The position numbers and the translations under genes are program-made. 9,327 nucleotides of DNA, from contig NJBP01000068.1 in NCBI GenBank assembly GCA_005223085.1, positions 1 through 9,327 on the forward strand, given 5' to 3'. Below the pieces are notes generated by a model. That model did not search any database. It saw only the letters and a list, made by a program, of their open reading frames with translations, and had not been told where the DNA came from. This DNA is from Candidatus Aerophobetes bacterium Ae_b3b. GTDB taxonomy: Bacteria > Aerophobota > Aerophobia > Aerophobales > AE-B3A. Below, piece by piece: positions 1 through 6,890 of the stretch (position 1 is its first letter; every line of letters starts with the position of its first letter).

Positions 1-808
1 TGGGAGGGACAATATAACCGGCTGAACTTTGCATGGGCTCAATGATTATAGCCGCCATACTACTTATACCTGCCTTGGGATCACGGAAAGGAGCCTCTTT
101 ACTTTCAAAAAGATCCTCAAGGTATTTCACGCAGAAAAGATCACAGGCAGGATAAGTTTTGTCAAAGCTGCAGCGGTAGCAGTAAGCATAGGGAAAGAAA
201 AAAATCCCACTATCCTGAGGAAGTACAGGATAATGGTAGAGCCACATTCCACCTTTTCCGGTTAGAGCCTGGGCTCCTGCTGTTCTTCCATGGTAGTCCC
301 CGTAAGCAGTGAGAATGAATGGTTTTCCCGTGTACCAGCGCACCAGTTTCATGGCAGCTTCAATAATCTCTGAACCTGTTGAAGAATAAATAACCTTTTT
401 GGGAAAATCTCCCGGAGTAATCCCGACCAGTTTCTCGGAAAGTTCGACCCGGGGAGGGGTGGGAAGGTCAAAGTACTGGATAAGCTTTCCCGCCTGTTCT
501 CTGATTGCCTCAACCACTTCAGGATTACATATCCCCAGATTATTTACGGAAAAGCCGGTCATGCAATCTACATACTCTCTACCATCTGCATCCACCACCT
601 TTGTCCCTGAGCCTCTCTCTATGAGAGGTGGACAGCTCCAGAGGGCAAAGCCTACCTCACCGTTTGATTCTACCTTTATCCATCTTTTCAGATACTCTTT
701 TGACTTAGGACCATAGGGAGCCTCATCCACCCTGGCATTAAGCTCTTCTTTGCTCACCTGCAATTTTTTTCTTTCCTCCAGCACACGATCCTCGAACTTC
801 TTAGACAT
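1..808 (-). CDS. Class III (PLP-dependent) aminotransferase, partial, N-terminal 269 residues
   Basis: This is a fold-type I, PLP-dependent aminotransferase of the class III family (4-aminobutyrate, ornithine and related transaminases). It is cut by the left edge, so only residues 1-269 are visible. Family marks are the TGSE segment (144-147) followed by the helix that packs against PLP, the YHGRT motif (172-176), and IIIEPMQSSAGYIVPP (254-269), equivalent to the family's EPvQgegGy stretch. The PLP lysine would lie outside the window. An insert at about 206-226 holds four cysteines (C210, C213, C222, C226), a pattern I recall from archaeal and clostridial GABA-type transaminases. The start is supported by an AGGAGG box about six bases upstream. 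It begins 21 bases after the lacI-family stop, so the two are probably co-transcribed. The substrate cannot be assigned from sequence. Confidence 0.93.
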   Translation of the reverse strand, partial: MSKKFEDRVLEERKKLQVSKEELNARVDEAPYGPKSKEYLKRWIKVESNGEVGFALWSCPPLIERGSGTKVVDADGREYVDCMTGFSVNNLGICNPEVVEAIREQAGKLIQYFDLPTPPRVELSEKLVGITPGDFPKKVIYSSTGSEIIEAAMKLVRWYTGKPFILTAYGDYHGRTAGAQALTGKGGMWLYHYPVLPQDSGIFFFPYAYCYRCSFDKTYPACDLFCVKYLEDLFESKEAPFRDPKAGISSMAAIIIEPMQSSAGYIVPP

Positions 809-829
809 CTTTTCCTCCTGAATATTATT

Positions 830-1852
830 TTACCACTTTTGTAACGGACGGGAAGACTCTCTTACTATCAATTGGGTATCTAAAAATTGGTGTTTTTTTT
901 CTTGAGACAGCTCTCCACTTATCTGGTCTTTGAAGGCTATAAAGGCTCTGAAGGCCATCTCTTTTACAGGTTGAGCCACTGTGGTTAGCCGGGGGTTGCT
1001 AATAGAAGAAAAGTGCATATCATCAAAGCCAACTATCGAGTAATCCTGAGGAATCTTTCCTCCTTTATCTTGGATGGCTCGCATGGCCCCAAAGGCCATA
1101 AGGTCATTTGAACAAAAAATAGCTGTAAATTCTTTTCCCTCTTCCAAAAGTTCTAGAGTTGCTTTATACCCTTTTTCATAGGTCAAAGTCCCTTCTTTAA
1201 ATAATCCTTTTTCAACCTTTATTCCATTCTTTATTAAAGTATCATAGTATCCCCTATATCTTTGTCTACTGGATAAAAGGTTCATAGGTCCACTAATGAA
1301 AACTATTCTTCTATGTCCCAGCTCTATTAAATGCTGAGCTGCCTGACAGCCTCCCATGTAATTGTTAGCAAATACTGCCGGAGCATTTACACCAGGAACA
1401 TCCTCATCTATTAGCACTATCGATATTTCTCGAGCAATAAGCTCATTAAATTTTTTTTTAGTTAAACCTACCGTACTTATAATTATCCCATCTACTTTTT
1501 GTCTTTCCAAAAGATCCAAGTAGATAGATTCTCTTTCCAGGCTGTAGTTGGAATTGCAGAGCAAAATCCCGTATCCTTCATCGAAGCATACCTCTTCAAT
1601 TGCCTGAGCCAGTTGTTCAAAGTAGGGATTTAAGCGGTTGGGGATTATAAGACCGATTATCTTTGTTCTCAAACCTCTCAAACTCTGAGCTCTTTTGTCA
1701 GGCTTGAAATTGAGCTCTTTTATGGCTTGGAGTATTCTCTCTTTGGTCTCTTTACGCATATATTCGTCAACTTTATCATTTAAGACCCTGGAAACAGTGG
1801 TAATAGATACTTCTGCTTTTTGGGCTACATCTTTAATGGTGACTCTTGCCAT
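830..1852 (-). CDS. LacI/GalR-family transcriptional regulator
   Basis: A 340-residue cytoplasmic DNA-binding protein of typical LacI-family length. Residues 1-26 (TIKDVAQKAEVSITTVSRVLN) form the classic helix-turn-helix. The hinge helix is around RAQSLRG (54-60). From about residue 64 (KIIGLIIPNRLNPYFEQ) the protein continues as a periplasmic-binding-protein-like effector domain, including the typical CSNDLMAFGAMRAIQ and SIVGFDD segments. An AAGGA box lies seven bases before the chosen ATG. It has its own TTGACT/TATAAT promoter overlapped by repeated operator-like sequence, which suggests autoregulation. Its position directly downstream of a sugar/polyol operon implies it controls those genes in response to a sugar or sugar phosphate. 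The effector is unknown. The gene is probably co-transcribed with the aminotransferase downstream. Confidence 0.96.
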   Translation of the reverse strand: MARVTIKDVAQKAEVSITTVSRVLNDKVDEYMRKETKERILQAIKELNFKPDKRAQSLRGLRTKIIGLIIPNRLNPYFEQLAQAIEEVCFDEGYGILLCNSNYSLERESIYLDLLERQKVDGIIISTVGLTKKKFNELIAREISIVLIDEDVPGVNAPAVFANNYMGGCQAAQHLIELGHRRIVFISGPMNLLSSRQRYRGYYDTLIKNGIKVEKGLFKEGTLTYEKGYKATLELLEEGKEFTAIFCSNDLMAFGAMRAIQDKGGKIPQDYSIVGFDDMHFSSISNPRLTTVAQPVKEMAFRAFIAFKDQISGELSQEKKHQFLDTQLIVRESSRPLQKW

Positions 1853-1865
1853 CCATTTGTCCTTT

Positions 1866-1903
1866 ATTTATCGTTTTCATAAATCCTTTTCATTTATCGT
1901 TTT
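1866..1903. promoter_or_regulatory. Direct-repeat operator candidate in the lacI-family leader
   Basis: Two exact copies of ATTTATCGTTTT (plus strand) occur at 1866-1877 and 1892-1903, offset by 26 bases. The first copy is also the left arm of an inverted repeat ATTTAT-7-ATAAAT (1866-1884). On the minus strand both read AAAACGATAAAT. The CG core inside an A/T-rich half-site resembles LacI-family operators, although neither copy is a full symmetric site. The upstream copy abuts the -10 box and spans the predicted transcription start near 1898; the other lies in the 5' leader just before the ribosome binding site. This placement suits autorepression by the encoded regulator. Binding is an inference. 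Confidence 0.55.
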
Positions 1904-1904
1904 T

Positions 1905-1932
1905 ATTATAATAAAAATCTAGAAATAGTCAA
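1905..1932 (-). promoter_or_regulatory. Promoter of the lacI-family/aminotransferase unit
   Basis: Reading the minus strand, TTGACT (1932-1927) is followed after 16 bases by a perfect TATAAT (1910-1905), about 50 bases before the regulator's start codon. The spacer is A/T-rich. The TGA stop of the truncated isomerase upstream is embedded in the -35 box, so this promoter sits directly against the end of that gene remnant. Confidence 0.75.
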
Positions 1933-2213
1933 CCCCCCTGTTTGTTAACTCCCAAAAGGTTAAATAAACAAGAATCAGTGCCATAACTGAATCGATCAGA
2001 GCATAGTAGCGCATCAGCACATACATATAGGCCATTTTTTGCTAGCTTTTCTTTCAAAGACTTTAGAGACTTTTCTGGATACACATGCTGAGTCACACCT
2101 GGTACCGCTGCAAGTTCAACATAGCGGAACTTAGCCTCAGAAATGCCCCTCAGACCATCCTCCGGGCTAACATTGTGATAGGTATTAGTCGTACAGGCAA
2201 GAATATTTTCCAT
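1929..2213 (-). pseudogene. Truncated sugar-phosphate isomerase/epimerase (N-terminal stump)
   Basis: A 94-codon reading frame whose first 60 or so residues (ILACTTNTYHNVSPEDGL, then YVELAAVPG and SLKSLKEKLAKNG) look like strand 1 to helix 2 of the AP-endonuclease-2/xylose-isomerase-like TIM-barrel family, whose members usually run 250-300 residues. After about residue 60 the sequence loses resemblance to the family, and it stops before any of the expected metal ligands (Glu, Asp, His, Glu). I translated the other minus-strand frames over 1929-2045 and found no recognisable continuation, so a deletion or decay is more likely than a single frameshift. The ribosome binding site is weak. It lies 20 bases after the intact paralogous isomerase in the same direction. 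It is very unlikely to be an active enzyme; a short expressed peptide cannot be excluded. Confidence 0.7.
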
Positions 2214-2233
2214 ACTTTATTTTCTTACTAAAT

Positions 2234-3094
2234 TTATGATCTTCTTAAAATAAAGTCCATGCTCCGGGAGGTGTTGTAAATCAAAGCCTCAGGATGTTGA
2301 GAATAAGGAGGGATAATTTCGGCGGTTAGGTAACGCTCGTATCCCACCTCCTGAAGAGCCAAAATAACTGCCTTCCAGTTCACATCCCCCTCCAGAAGAT
2401 CCACAAATCCCTCTGCACTTCCTACTCCTCTGCGGAAATCCTTAATATGGATTTGCTTAATTCTTTTACCCAGGATCTTTATCCAGTGCTCAGGGTATCC
2501 TGTTAGCAAAATGTTTCCCACATCAAAATAAACCCCTACATACTCCGAATTGAATTTATCTACAAAATCCCTGAATTCTAAGGGGCTGAGAAGAAATTTG
2601 TTCCACACATTCTCCAGTCCTATGGTCACTTTGTATTCCTCTGCTACAGGAACACACTCCTTTATTGCCTCAAAGGCTCTTCTGTACGCAACATCGTAGG
2701 GAACAACCTCTGCAGATGGATTAAAAAATACATCCACCGCCCCGGGAATAACCAAAACTGCATCTACCTTCAGGTAGTGAGCAAGTTCCAGCATCTTCTT
2801 TACCACTGTTTTGCCCTTTTCACGAATCTCCTTTTTTCCACTGGTTAAGGTGTATTGAAAGAGCAGGCCTGTAGCTAAACTATTAATTTCTATCCCTATT
2901 TCCCTTGCCAGCTCAAGGATTCTTTTCATCTCCTGCCTTGTAGAGTTTAAATTAATATCCCCCTTTTCCTCCAGCCAAAGCTCTATCCCCTCAAATCCGG
3001 CATCTCTGGCCAATTGCATACACTCTCTTAAACTCAGCTCAGGTTTACCGGCAAGGGCCCCGGGAAAGGACCACCAGCTTATACTCTTTTTCAT
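2234..3094 (-). CDS. Sugar-phosphate isomerase/epimerase, TIM-barrel (UlaE/hexulose-phosphate isomerase-like)
   Basis: A 286-residue protein of the AP-endonuclease-2 / xylose-isomerase-like TIM-barrel superfamily, close in length and layout to L-ribulose-5-phosphate 3-epimerase UlaE and to ketose 3-epimerases. The expected divalent-metal ligands are all present: E161 (GLENVWN), D191 (YFDVGN), H216 (IHIKDF) and E259 (TAEI). Other family segments are AGFEGIEL near the N-terminus and LLEGDVNWKAVILAL late in the barrel. The start codon overlaps the stop of the truncated SGNH frame upstream (ATGA), and AAAGGAG lies within that frame's last codons. With a polyol dehydrogenase and PfkB kinase upstream, it probably interconverts ketose or ketose-phosphate epimers, acting in the cytoplasm. 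The exact substrate is not determinable. Confidence 0.88.
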   Translation of the reverse strand: MKKSISWWSFPGALAGKPELSLRECMQLARDAGFEGIELWLEEKGDINLNSTRQEMKRILELAREIGIEINSLATGLLFQYTLTSGKKEIREKGKTVVKKMLELAHYLKVDAVLVIPGAVDVFFNPSAEVVPYDVAYRRAFEAIKECVPVAEEYKVTIGLENVWNKFLLSPLEFRDFVDKFNSEYVGVYFDVGNILLTGYPEHWIKILGKRIKQIHIKDFRRGVGSAEGFVDLLEGDVNWKAVILALQEVGYERYLTAEIIPPYSQHPEALIYNTSRSMDFILRRS

Positions 3095-3351
3095 AAATTT
3101 CTCCTTTCAAGATCGATTGGTTGATGGGACTCCAGGCAGGGAATGAGATATTCCTTGCCATTCTTGTGCTCTTCAATCGGATCCTCCCAGACTGTGGTCC
3201 TTCCGTTCAATCCTTCCTCGATGATCTCATATCCATCCCCGAGTTCTTGCCTTAGCATACCAGTCCATCTTTCGTTTCTGGAGTAGCGTTCTTTCGTGCG
3301 GGGGTTGTAGCCCCATGTATTAGAGTCGCCAAAGCAAAGAATTGATTTCAT
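3091..3351 (-). pseudogene. Truncated SGNH/GDSL hydrolase (N-terminal 80 residues)
   Basis: An 86-codon frame beginning like an SGNH-fold esterase/acylhydrolase (usual length about 200-220 residues). Block I is CFGDSNTWGYNP with the nucleophile Ser10, and the block II region is GLNGRTTVWEDPIE. The sequence follows the family as far as LESHQPIDL (73-81), exactly where the strand leading to the GTND block should follow, then ends in ERRNL and a stop. The block III Asn and the C-terminal Asp-x-x-His are missing, so it cannot be a normal hydrolase. Its 5' end is well preserved, with a strong AGGAGG box eight bases before the ATG. Its stop overlaps the next start as ATGA and its last codons supply that gene's AAAGGAG. 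A deletion that fused the stump to the isomerase's translation start explains this best. Confidence 0.8.
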
Positions 3352-3369
3352 ACGTGTCCTCCTTTTAGT

Positions 3370-3416
3370 TTTTCATTTTGCGTTTATTTTCCAGGCGGGT
3401 CTTGTGGTTCAAACGC
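3370..3416. promoter_or_regulatory. Operator-like site and inverted repeat in the kinase/SGNH gap
   Basis: The 71-base gap 3352-3422 is the only sizeable gap in an operon whose other joins are 20 bases or less. It carries TTTTCATTTTGCGTTT (3370-3385, plus strand), which matches the lacI-leader sequence TTTTCATTTATCGTTT (1887-1902) at 14 of 16 positions. It also holds an inverted repeat GCGTTT (3380-3385) / AAACGC (3411-3416). On the minus strand a possible -35 TTGAAC (3412-3407) is followed 17 bases later by only a poor -10 (AAATAA, 3389-3384). This could be a regulated internal promoter or an operator for the LacI-family protein. Confidence 0.4.
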
Positions 3417-3422
3417 CTTTCA

Positions 3423-4382
3423 TTAAATAATTTGACAGGCTCCGCTGTCTTTCAACAGTCGATTTACTTCTTCTAAGGTGGGGGCACCCTCCATGGGACC
3501 TTTTTTGGTCACGGCTAGAGCTCCCACGGCATTGGCGAATCGAGCAGCCTTCTCTAAAGGCCATCCTTTCAATAAACCGACAACAAATCCTGCATCAAAG
3601 CAGTCACCGGCTCCGGTGGGATCTATCTCCTTTACTGGAAAAGAGGGTACTTTAATTTTATCCTTTGCGGTAAAGATCCATGATCCCTCCTTCCCACGTT
3701 TAAGGGCTATTATCTTTGGTCCATATTCTAATAGTTTCTGAGAGGCTTCCTCAGCATCTTCGGTTCCGGCTAACATCTTGGCTTCTTCTCCACTGGGTAG
3801 AACTACCTCACAGGAGGAAAGAATTGGCTCAGAGATTTCTCTAATCTTCTCTATCCCCAGCAGTTCTGGACGAAGATTAGGATCAAAACTGATTTTTCCT
3901 CCCGCATCCTTCACAACTCTAGCTGCCTTGTAGCAAATCTTCCGACATTCTTCATTTATGGATAGGGATGATCCCATTAGGTGGAGGTATTTAACTTTGG
4001 ATAGGTAATCTGAATCTACCTGATCCTCATAGATTTTTCCTGAAGCAGCCCTGGGAAGATGATAGATAAATTTTCGACTTCCATCGCTAAAATAGGTCAC
4101 AAAGGCTACCCCGGTGGTGTAATCGCTTAAGGATCGGATGTAAGCAGTATCCACTCCATCTCTTTTCAGCCTCTCTACGATTAACCTTCCGAAATCATCT
4201 TTCCCCACAGTGCCGATGAAACCGCAGTTTACCCCTAATCTAGCCACAGCATCGATGAAGATGGCCGGCGCTCCACTGGCAAAAGGACCAATAAAAGTTC
4301 CAGCCACCCCCAGGGGCTGATCCACCTTTTCTCTCATTATCTCTACCAGAAGTTCACCTATGGAGACTATCTGACCACGCAT
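3423..4382 (-). CDS. PfkB-family sugar kinase (ketose/2-keto-sugar kinase-like)
   Basis: A 319-residue ribokinase/PfkB-family kinase that phosphorylates a sugar with ATP in the cytoplasm. The N-terminal strand SIGELLVEIM and SGAPAIFIDAVARLG (36-50) form the substrate side. GTVGKDDFGRLIVERLKRDGVDT is the conserved following segment. EIDPTGAGDCFDAGF (252-266) is PfkB signature 2, with anion hole GAGD (257-260) and catalytic base D260. The overall style recalls tagatose kinase and 2-dehydro-3-deoxygluconokinase relatives, but the substrate cannot be fixed. Its start lies inside the end of the polyol dehydrogenase gene (16-base overlap, different frame), indicating translational coupling. A dehydrogenase-kinase pair suggests that the ketose produced by the dehydrogenase is the kinase substrate, unless the dehydrogenase acts on polyol phosphates. 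Confidence 0.93.
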   Translation of the reverse strand: MRGQIVSIGELLVEIMREKVDQPLGVAGTFIGPFASGAPAIFIDAVARLGVNCGFIGTVGKDDFGRLIVERLKRDGVDTAYIRSLSDYTTGVAFVTYFSDGSRKFIYHLPRAASGKIYEDQVDSDYLSKVKYLHLMGSSLSINEECRKICYKAARVVKDAGGKISFDPNLRPELLGIEKIREISEPILSSCEVVLPSGEEAKMLAGTEDAEEASQKLLEYGPKIIALKRGKEGSWIFTAKDKIKVPSFPVKEIDPTGAGDCFDAGFVVGLLKGWPLEKAARFANAVGALAVTKKGPMEGAPTLEEVNRLLKDSGACQII

Positions 4383-5578
4383 TTTTTTCGTTCCCCGAAT
4401 CTTTCTACAATCTCTGAGTATCCACTTTTGATCAGCTCAATGAGCTTTGCATCCTGGGGCTGTTTTAACCCGCAGTGCCGGGAAAGAAGTTCCTCTAAAG
4501 ATCCAGCTAGTTTACCTTGGTCCTGGTTGATTTTAATAGCGGCGGCAATACCGAGGCAGTAAATCTTCGGTAGAAACCCGGCCGACCATATGAACTTTGC
4601 CCCCCAGATAAGGCGCTCCTGGGGTGCGAGCTTCTCTAGAGAGCCTCGCATACCCCTGAAGATGGAATCGCCAAATAAGGGAGAGGTGATTCTTCTCAAA
4701 ACGTCAAAAGAATAGTTTTTGAGATTGTTCCTATCCAGAATCCCTCCGAATTTGCTTAAAAGGGCCTCTATCATCTCTTCATTCACCATTTTCTTGGCTA
4801 GCTCCAGGATTTCTTTTTCTTTCTCCAGTTGGCAGTAGTAAGTATAGCCTTTCAGATAACCAAGAAAGGCAAGAAAGGCATGACAGCCGTTATGGATGAG
4901 TATTTTTCTCTCTTTTGAGACTTCGAACTCATCATCTTCCTTTACCTGAAAAGCAGGGCTGAATACGGTAGATTTCGCTACCAGACTTCTCCTTACAGGG
5001 ATTCCATAAAAAGGCTCTGCTACTATTCCCCAGCTAAAGCGGCTGGCAACTGGCTCGAAGATGCTCCAGGGCTTGACTTTTTCCTCGTAACGGCACATCC
5101 GTCCCATTACGGGCTGGCTAATTTTCACCCAGGAGGGAAGACTGGCCATAATCTGGCGGAGAAAACCCTGGAATTTAGCAGGCACATCCTGGCCATTCTC
5201 ACAGCAGAGAATATATAACTCCTCTTTCCTCTCCGGATGTTTTTCTATTCCTTCAGCCAGAATGGGAGCCACTCCCTTAAGATTGGAAAGTCCAACTGCT
5301 GTAAAAATAAGACTGGCCTGGCCGATCCTTTTGACTGTCTTTTCTCTTTCCCTATTATCATCGAGATTCAGGCCCTCCACACCTCTAATTACCACCACTT
5401 CTATTCCCGGTGTGGTAAGGTTAATCCTGTATTCACCCTTTTTATCAAGATAGGCTAAAAACTTCCCCTTAAATTCCCGATCAACAAAGGTTAAGCTGTA
5501 ATTCTCATGTAGCTCGGGTCCCAGAAAACCCAGTCCCAGGGCTCCAGCTCCAAAAACTAAGACTTCCTTTTTGCGCAT
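4367..5578 (-). CDS. Mannitol-1-phosphate 5-dehydrogenase-like polyol dehydrogenase
   Basis: A 403-residue NAD(P)-dependent polyol/sugar-phosphate dehydrogenase of the long-chain polyol dehydrogenase family, nearest in layout to MtlD (about 380 residues). The Rossmann loop is FGAGALGLGFLG (9-20). A conserved segment LIFTAVGLSNLKGVAPILAEG (90-110) and CCENGQD (125-131) follow. The catalytic K-x4-N-x2-H motif is intact as K225, N230, H233 (KILIHNGCH), followed by AFLGYLKG as in MtlD. The C-terminal region RLIWGAKFIWSAGFLPKIYCLGIAAAI matches the MtlD cap. It starts four bases after the thiC stop with only a weak ribosome binding site (AGAG), so it may depend on translation of thiC. Because a kinase gene overlaps its end, the substrate could be a free polyol such as mannitol, altritol or galactitol, or its phosphate; sequence alone does not decide. 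Confidence 0.88.
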   Translation of the reverse strand: MRKKEVLVFGAGALGLGFLGPELHENYSLTFVDREFKGKFLAYLDKKGEYRINLTTPGIEVVVIRGVEGLNLDDNREREKTVKRIGQASLIFTAVGLSNLKGVAPILAEGIEKHPERKEELYILCCENGQDVPAKFQGFLRQIMASLPSWVKISQPVMGRMCRYEEKVKPWSIFEPVASRFSWGIVAEPFYGIPVRRSLVAKSTVFSPAFQVKEDDEFEVSKERKILIHNGCHAFLAFLGYLKGYTYYCQLEKEKEILELAKKMVNEEMIEALLSKFGGILDRNNLKNYSFDVLRRITSPLFGDSIFRGMRGSLEKLAPQERLIWGAKFIWSAGFLPKIYCLGIAAAIKINQDQGKLAGSLEELLSRHCGLKQPQDAKLIELIKSGYSEIVERFGERKKCVVR

Positions 5579-5582
5579 TGCT

Positions 5583-6884
5583 CTAACTTATTCTTTTTTG
5601 TCCAGATCTTAAAGCCTTCTCCACTATCTTGAGGGCGCAGTATTCCCCGCACATACTGCAGACATCGGAAACTCGAGGCTTACTTTCCTGGCGCATCTTT
5701 CTGGCCAACTCTGGATCAAGGGCTAGCTTTATCTGTTTCTCCCAATCTCTTTTCTTTCTTGAAGTAGCTATCCGGTTGTCCCACTCCATAGCTCCCTTTA
5801 CTCCCTTGGCAATATCTCCCACATGGGCAGCAATCCTGGTAGCCATAACTCCCTCTTTGACGTCCTCTAAAGTGGGAAGTCTTAAATGTTCACCCGGGGT
5901 AACATAACATAAAAAATCTGCTCCGCTGCTAGCCGCATAGGCTCCCCCAATAGCTGAGGTAATATGATCGTATCCAGGAGCAACATCGGTGACCACCGGA
6001 CCCAGGACGTAAAAGGGTGCATTATGGCAGAGCTTCTTTTCCAGAAGTACATTTACCTTGACCTCGGAAAATGGGATATGTCCAGGTCCTTCAATCATTA
6101 CCTGTACCTCAGCCTCCCAGGCTCTTTTAGCCAGCTCACCAAGGAGAATCAACTCCTGAATCTGAGCTCTGTCGGTAGAGTCGGCCAGACAGCCGGGACG
6201 AAGGCTATCTCCCAAACTTAAAGTAAGATCGTATCTTTTGGCAATTTCCAGCAGACGATCGTATTGCTCATAGAGAGGATTTTCTCTATCATTGGCTACC
6301 ATCCAGGTAGTGAGAAAGGCTCCTCCCCGACTCACTATATCAGTAATCCTGCCCTCACCCTTGAGGCGCTCCAGAGTCTCTCTGGTGAGACCGCAGTGTA
6401 CAGTGACAAAGTCAACTCCATCCTCAGCCTGTCGCTCTATTACCTCGAATATCTTATCGGGTTTCATCTTTACCAGAGCTCCAGTTTCAGCTATGGTCTC
6501 CACCGCCGCCTGATATACCGGAACTGTACCTAGAGGTAGACGACAGGATTTTAAGATGGTCTGGCGTATCATATCCAGATCTCCGCCGGTGCTAAGATCC
6601 ATAACTGTATCCGTACCTGCCTCCTGGGCTACCTTTAGTTTCTTCAGCTCATAATCCAAATCTACATAATCGGTGGAAGTACCTATATTGGTGTTTACTT
6701 TGGTTTTTGTTCCCTTACCTATGGCTTTTGGCTGAGCTAAGTTATGCTTTATATTTTTGGGAATTATTACCTCACCCTTGGCTATTTCTTCTCTGATAAG
6801 TTCGGGATCCAGTCCTTCTTCTTTGGCTACCTTTCTCATCTCGGAGGTAATTTTTCCTTTTTTGGCTTCACTTAATTGGCTCAT
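5583..6884 (-). CDS. thiC: Phosphomethylpyrimidine synthase ThiC (4-amino-5-hydroxymethyl-2-methylpyrimidine phosphate synthase)
   Basis: A 433-residue, short-form ThiC, the radical-SAM enzyme that rearranges aminoimidazole ribotide to HMP-phosphate in thiamine synthesis. It lacks the long N-terminal extension of proteobacterial ThiC. Conserved blocks include TKVNTNIGTS (61-70), DLSTGGDLDMIR, GVDFVTVHCGLTRET, SRGGAFL, SLGDSLRPGCLADSTDRAQ, MIEGPGHIP, APFYVLGPVVTDVAPGYDHI and DFLCYVTPGEHL. The C-terminal cluster-binding cysteines are C409, C412 and C416 (CSMCGEYC), which is C-x2-C-x3-C, one residue shorter than the C-x2-C-x4-C usually quoted; I believe short-form ThiC proteins commonly have it. 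The gene begins six bases after the GldA-like stop, whose last codons provide AAAGGAG. No TPP riboswitch precedes it. A BzaF-type 5-hydroxybenzimidazole synthase (a ThiC paralog) is a less likely alternative. Confidence 0.95.
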   Translation of the reverse strand: MSQLSEAKKGKITSEMRKVAKEEGLDPELIREEIAKGEVIIPKNIKHNLAQPKAIGKGTKTKVNTNIGTSTDYVDLDYELKKLKVAQEAGTDTVMDLSTGGDLDMIRQTILKSCRLPLGTVPVYQAAVETIAETGALVKMKPDKIFEVIERQAEDGVDFVTVHCGLTRETLERLKGEGRITDIVSRGGAFLTTWMVANDRENPLYEQYDRLLEIAKRYDLTLSLGDSLRPGCLADSTDRAQIQELILLGELAKRAWEAEVQVMIEGPGHIPFSEVKVNVLLEKKLCHNAPFYVLGPVVTDVAPGYDHITSAIGGAYAASSGADFLCYVTPGEHLRLPTLEDVKEGVMATRIAAHVGDIAKGVKGAMEWDNRIATSRKKRDWEKQIKLALDPELARKMRQESKPRVSDVCSMCGEYCALKIVEKALRSGQKRIS

Positions 6885-6890
6885 TTAATT

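Noticed and set aside
399-716. 105-codon plus-strand frame
   Set aside because: It is antisense to the clearly recognisable aminotransferase and has no family resemblance of its own.
1887-1902. CcpA-type cre site in the lacI-family leader
   Set aside because: One half resembles cre (TGAAAACG-like), but the other half does not complete the palindrome, and the motif repeats as a direct repeat instead.
1929-2045. Single frameshift explaining the isomerase stump
   Set aside because: Neither alternative minus-strand frame gives a family-like continuation, and only about 120 bases remain before the next promoter, far too few for the missing 200 residues.
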